Origin: Bacteroidales bacterium
Lineage (GTDB): Bacteria > Bacteroidota > Bacteroidia > Bacteroidales > UBA3663
Direction of reading: 5' to 3'
Assembly: GCA_030526445.1 (NCBI GenBank)
Contig: JAUNCV010000071.1
Location: forward strand, 1 to 9,818
Length of the DNA stretch: 9,818 bases
Shown: piece after piece, positions 6,893 through 9,818 of the stretch
How the letters are laid out: each line of letters opens with the position of its first letter
Numbering within the stretch: the first letter of the stretch is position 1
Notes under the pieces: model-generated
Databases searched by the model: none
The model's input: only the letters and a program-made list of their open reading frames with translations
What the model was told of the DNA's origin: nothing
Made by a program: the position numbers and the translations under genes

Positions 6893-7954
6893 ATGATTCA
6901 AGATATTATCAAGCCAATGATTGACTCAGCACTGATTGAACAGGCGCGCGAGCTCATTGACAAGCATCAGAAGTTCGTAGTGGTGACTCACATGAGTCCC
7001 GATGGCGATGCACTCGGTTCATCGCTTGCAATGGCTGGCTATTTGCAGAAGAAAGGCAAGGATGCCAAGGTTGTGTTTTGCGACACTCCCGGCGAGAACC
7101 TTCACTTTATTCCGGGTTGGGAAGAGGGCCTGATTTATGACAACCAAAACGATGGCAGCGTGAGCCGCAAGGCCGAGGCACAAAAGCTCATTGCAGAGAC
7201 TGAGGTTATTGTGTGCACCGACTTTAACGTTCTTTCGCGAACCGCAGCTTTGGCCGAAGAAATCAAAAAGAGTTCGGCACCTCGTCTGCTACTCGATCAC
7301 CATTTAGGCCCTAACACAGAAGAGTTCAGCGTTGTGATTTCACATCCCGAAGCCGTGGCTGCCTGCGAATTGGTGTATCGCTTCATCCTACAGATGGGCG
7401 ACGATGCTTTACTCGACAAGACGATTGCCACCCGCATCTTCTGTGGATTGCTCACCGATACTGGTATGCTCTCTTTCAACTGCTCGCAGGATCAAATCTT
7501 CCTTATCGTGGCACGTCTTATGCAAGAGGGTGTTGAGAATGAAAAGATTCGCAAAGAGATGCTGCTTGAACACGAGCGTAGAGCGAGACTCAAAGGTTAT
7601 GTTTTGCAGAACAAAATGCAACTTAACTATGACCTGAAATATGGCTATATCAGTCTGAACAAAGCCGAACTGAAACGCTTTAACCACCAAAAAGGTGACT
7701 CTGAGGGTTTTGTTAACATGCCACTTGACCTTTATGGCATCCAGGTTACAGCTTTCTTCAGAGAAGAGAAGAACATTATCAAGGTGTCACTGCGTTCGAA
7801 GGGCGAATTCCCAGTCAACCTGCTTGCTGAGAAATTCTTCAATGGTGGCGGACACCGCAATGCTGCTGGTGGCGAATTTCTGGGCAGTTTGCAGCAGGCC
7901 GAGGCACTTTTCATAAAAGCAATGCCACTCTTTGCTCAATATTTGGATAAATGA
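6893..7954 (+). CDS. nrnA: DHH/DHHA1 phosphoesterase, NrnA-type oligoribonuclease / pAp phosphatase
   Basis: 353 residues. The DHH catalytic domain (about 25-200) shows THMSPDGDALGS with His33, Asp37 and Asp39; Asp110 in CTDF; Asp135-His136-His137 in LLDHHLGP; and Asp189 in GLLTDTGMLSF. The C-terminal DHHA1 domain (about 240-345) carries the glycine-rich substrate-binding signature GGGHRNAAGG at 318-327. This set matches NrnA, a Mn-dependent cytoplasmic enzyme that degrades very short RNAs (nano-RNA) and dephosphorylates 3'-phosphoadenosine 5'-phosphate. All metal ligands are intact. A second in-frame ATG at 6917 (MIDSALIEQ) would give a product nearer the usual family length and is a possible alternative start. 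First gene of a plus-strand operon; its end overlaps the moxR start. Biochemical role is assigned by family, not shown here. Confidence 0.92.
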   Translation: MIQDIIKPMIDSALIEQARELIDKHQKFVVVTHMSPDGDALGSSLAMAGYLQKKGKDAKVVFCDTPGENLHFIPGWEEGLIYDNQNDGSVSRKAEAQKLIAETEVIVCTDFNVLSRTAALAEEIKKSSAPRLLLDHHLGPNTEEFSVVISHPEAVAACELVYRFILQMGDDALLDKTIATRIFCGLLTDTGMLSFNCSQDQIFLIVARLMQEGVENEKIRKEMLLEHERRARLKGYVLQNKMQLNYDLKYGYISLNKAELKRFNHQKGDSEGFVNMPLDLYGIQVTAFFREEKNIIKVSLRSKGEFPVNLLAEKFFNGGGHRNAAGGEFLGSLQQAEALFIKAMPLFAQYLDK

Positions 7955-9039
7955 TCAATATCAACACCCAACAACTGATGCACATACTGGATGTGACACC
8001 GGCATCGCACAATGTGATGCTGGTGGGCAATCATGGCATCGGTAAATCAGAAATATTGACCCATTACTATGCACAGCGCGGTCTCCGCGTTGTGCCTTTG
8101 TTTTTGGGTCAGATGAGCGACCCCGGCGACTTGATCGGACTTCCTCGCGAAACTGAGGGACGAACCTCATTCCTGCCTCCTTACTGGTTTCCTATAGACG
8201 GAAGACCCATTGTGCTTTTCCTGGATGAACTGAACCGCGCTCGACCAGAGATTCTGCAGACGGTGATGGATCTGGCTCTGAACCGCACCCTGGCAGGACA
8301 CACATTGCCCGAAGGAAGCCGCATTATCTCGGCTGTAAATGAAGGCGAAGAATATCAACTCACACAACTAGACCCTGCACTGGTAAGCCGATTCAATGTT
8401 TATCGTTTTACCCCTACAGCACAAGAATGGCTGCTTTGGGCTCAAAACGAAAATATTGACCCTCGTGTGATACGTTTCATAGAAAGAGAACCTTCGTGGT
8501 TAGATGGAACACCCGATCAGAAAGAGGGCATTGACACTGGATTGGAGAAATATCCAGACCGACGAGCATGGCGCCGCGTGAGCGATGTGATAAAAGGAAG
8601 GGCCACTTTGGTCGATGACGATCTGAGTCTCGTTGCTGGAATTGTTGGAGCAGCAGCCTCGAGCCGTTTCTATGCTTCATGCCAAGGCCGAAACATGCTG
8701 ACAGGTGTGCAGATACTAAACGACTTTGCAGACTGCGAAGCCGAACTTCGTCAATACAAACTACACCAAATGGCCATTGTGAGCGAGAGCATGTTCCGCT
8801 ATCTGGAATCGGCCTACGATATGCAAAGTACCGACGCAATGCAGCTCGAACAATATCAGCTCTATGCCTCGAACTTCAAGGCATACTACGATTTTTTGGT
8901 CAATACCGAACAGCGTGAGTGCATCGCCTATTTAGCCAACCTCTTTGAGAGCGGAAGCTATATGAATGCCGTGCTCTTCATCACCTCGATGACGCCTGAA
9001 GTGTATCAGCAGATGGCAGATTTCATTGCTAACTTGTGA
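7951..9039 (+). CDS. MoxR-type AAA+ ATPase
   Basis: 362 residues with one AAA+ domain: Walker A GNHGIGKS at 26-33; the MoxR-like DPGDLIGLP at about 57-65; Walker B IVLFLDE at 87-93 (Asp92, Glu93); sensor 1 Asn130 in SAVNEGEE; arginine finger Arg147 in DPALVSRF; and a sensor-2-like DRRAWRRV at about 203-210. The remaining C-terminal part (about 220-362) is helical with no domain I recognise. MoxR ATPases act in the cytoplasm as chaperone-like machines that insert cofactors or remodel protein complexes, nearly always with a VWA-domain partner. Here the partner is the next gene. The ATG overlaps the nrnA stop by 4 bp (ATGA), suggesting translational coupling. ATPase catalytic residues are intact; the subfamily and client are unknown. 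Confidence 0.93.
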   Translation: MININTQQLMHILDVTPASHNVMLVGNHGIGKSEILTHYYAQRGLRVVPLFLGQMSDPGDLIGLPRETEGRTSFLPPYWFPIDGRPIVLFLDELNRARPEILQTVMDLALNRTLAGHTLPEGSRIISAVNEGEEYQLTQLDPALVSRFNVYRFTPTAQEWLLWAQNENIDPRVIRFIEREPSWLDGTPDQKEGIDTGLEKYPDRRAWRRVSDVIKGRATLVDDDLSLVAGIVGAAASSRFYASCQGRNMLTGVQILNDFADCEAELRQYKLHQMAIVSESMFRYLESAYDMQSTDAMQLEQYQLYASNFKAYYDFLVNTEQRECIAYLANLFESGSYMNAVLFITSMTPEVYQQMADFIANL

Positions 9040-9047
9040 ACATCGAA

Positions 9048-9818
9048 ATGAACAGTGTGTTAAAACTCATAGCCGAAAACTGGTTTCTGACCGAGCCCGC
9101 CTACTTCGCACTCTACTGCCGACAGCAACTGCAGGAGAATGTGAACATGGAGTGTGCTGTGCGCTGCGGACAAGGGAAGCTGGAGTACAACCCACTTATT
9201 CTCAAACATAAGAACTATGCTGAAACTGAACAGTTACTACGCATAGAGATGATCCGTCTCTATCTGAAACATCCATACGAGCGAAGACCAGAAGGATGCT
9301 GCGGTGAGGCTATCGCTACAGGATCGGACATCACCATAGCCGATGGCTATTGCACTCTACGCAAAGAGAAACTGCCGCTGCAGACACCTGATCATTATCA
9401 CCTACCGCTGGGGCAATACTACGAATGGTATGCCAAGCAACTGCAGCAGCAAAAGGATTCGGACAACAATGAGCAGCAACAAAACAATGCTGCGCAGCAA
9501 CAATCAGACAAAAGCCAACTCTGGAGCGACGATAGTCTGAAGCGCGAAGAGATAGACCAACTCATAGAACGCACCACCGATTGGGGTACGATGCCCGTCG
9601 ATGTGGTGGAGCGCATCAAGGCAAGCACCGGTACAAAACTACGCAACATGCATGTGTGGCAAGGATTTCACGGTGCCATACTCAATAGCCATAGACGTCT
9701 CACCCGCATGCGTCCCAACCGACGCACAAGCTTTCTGCAAATGGGCTCGACACGACAATTCGACACTCATTTACTTGTAGCCATCGATGTTTCGGGCAGT
9801 GTTACAGATGAAGTGCTT
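9048..9818 (+). CDS. VWA-like protein with N-terminal degenerate metallopeptidase-like domain (DUF2201 type), 3'-truncated by window edge
   Basis: 257 codons from ATG 9048 to the window edge with no stop; hand-translated. The N-terminal part (about 1-130) resembles the metallopeptidase-like domain that precedes VWA in DUF2201-type proteins: ETEQLLRIEMIRLYLKHPYER at 59-79 aligns with a HExxH helix, then SDITIADGY and LPLGQYYEWYAKQL. In the HExxH position only Glu67 and the downstream His75 remain; Ile66 and Arg70 replace histidines. A Gln/Asn-rich linker spans about 131-157. The VWA domain begins near 240 with the MIDAS motif DVSGS (Asp247, Ser249, Ser251), a divalent-metal protein-binding site. 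An in-frame GTG at 9036 would overlap the moxR stop by 4 bp and add four residues; I prefer the ATG, 8 bp after that stop. Likely partner of the MoxR ATPase; no signal peptide, so cytoplasmic. Confidence 0.88.
   Translation, partial: MNSVLKLIAENWFLTEPAYFALYCRQQLQENVNMECAVRCGQGKLEYNPLILKHKNYAETEQLLRIEMIRLYLKHPYERRPEGCCGEAIATGSDITIADGYCTLRKEKLPLQTPDHYHLPLGQYYEWYAKQLQQQKDSDNNEQQQNNAAQQQSDKSQLWSDDSLKREEIDQLIERTTDWGTMPVDVVERIKASTGTKLRNMHVWQGFHGAILNSHRRLTRMRPNRRTSFLQMGSTRQFDTHLLVAIDVSGSVTDEVL

Overview
The window is from a Bacteroidota genome, most likely Bacteroidales (a Bacteroides- or Prevotella-like gut or oral anaerobe). The evidence is a SusC/SusD outer-membrane pair, TAnnTTTG-type -7 promoter boxes in the intergenic regions, start codons without clear Shine-Dalgarno sequences, and Bacteroidetes-type families throughout. 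The genus cannot be fixed from this sequence. I see no tRNA, rRNA, insertion sequence, phage gene or CRISPR array.

Left block (positions 1-6710, all on the minus strand, so read right to left): a HAD-family phosphatase of the YjjG type (5991-6710), then 6 bp later a membrane-tethered regulator (4479-5984) with a periplasmic TPR domain, a coiled coil, one membrane helix and a cytoplasmic LuxR/GerE-like helix-turn-helix. A 209-bp intergenic region follows. It carries a TAnnTTTG promoter box and four copies of ATCTACA spaced 11, 33 and 55 bp apart. Next come the SusC-like TonB-dependent transporter (1132-4269) and, 12 bp on, a SusD-like lipoprotein (1-1119) cut by the window edge. This looks like the start of a polysaccharide-utilisation-type locus with its own dedicated sensor-regulator. 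The substrate-defining enzymes, if any, would lie left of position 1.

Centre (6711-6892): a 182-bp divergent promoter region with -7 boxes on both strands, two overlapping inverted repeats between them, and a 14-bp direct repeat at its two ends.

Right block (6893-9818, plus strand): a tightly packed operon with an NrnA-type DHH/DHHA1 phosphoesterase, a MoxR-type AAA+ ATPase overlapping it by 4 bp, and a VWA-like protein (cut by the window end). The VWA-like gene's N-terminal metallopeptidase-like domain appears to have lost two of the histidines of its HExxH motif. MoxR ATPases and VWA proteins usually work as pairs that remodel or mature other proteins, so these two probably form one chaperone-like complex with an unknown client.

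The two most interesting items are the helically phased repeats between the membrane-bound regulator and susC, and the MoxR/VWA pair with a probably dead metallopeptidase domain co-transcribed with an RNA-degradation enzyme.
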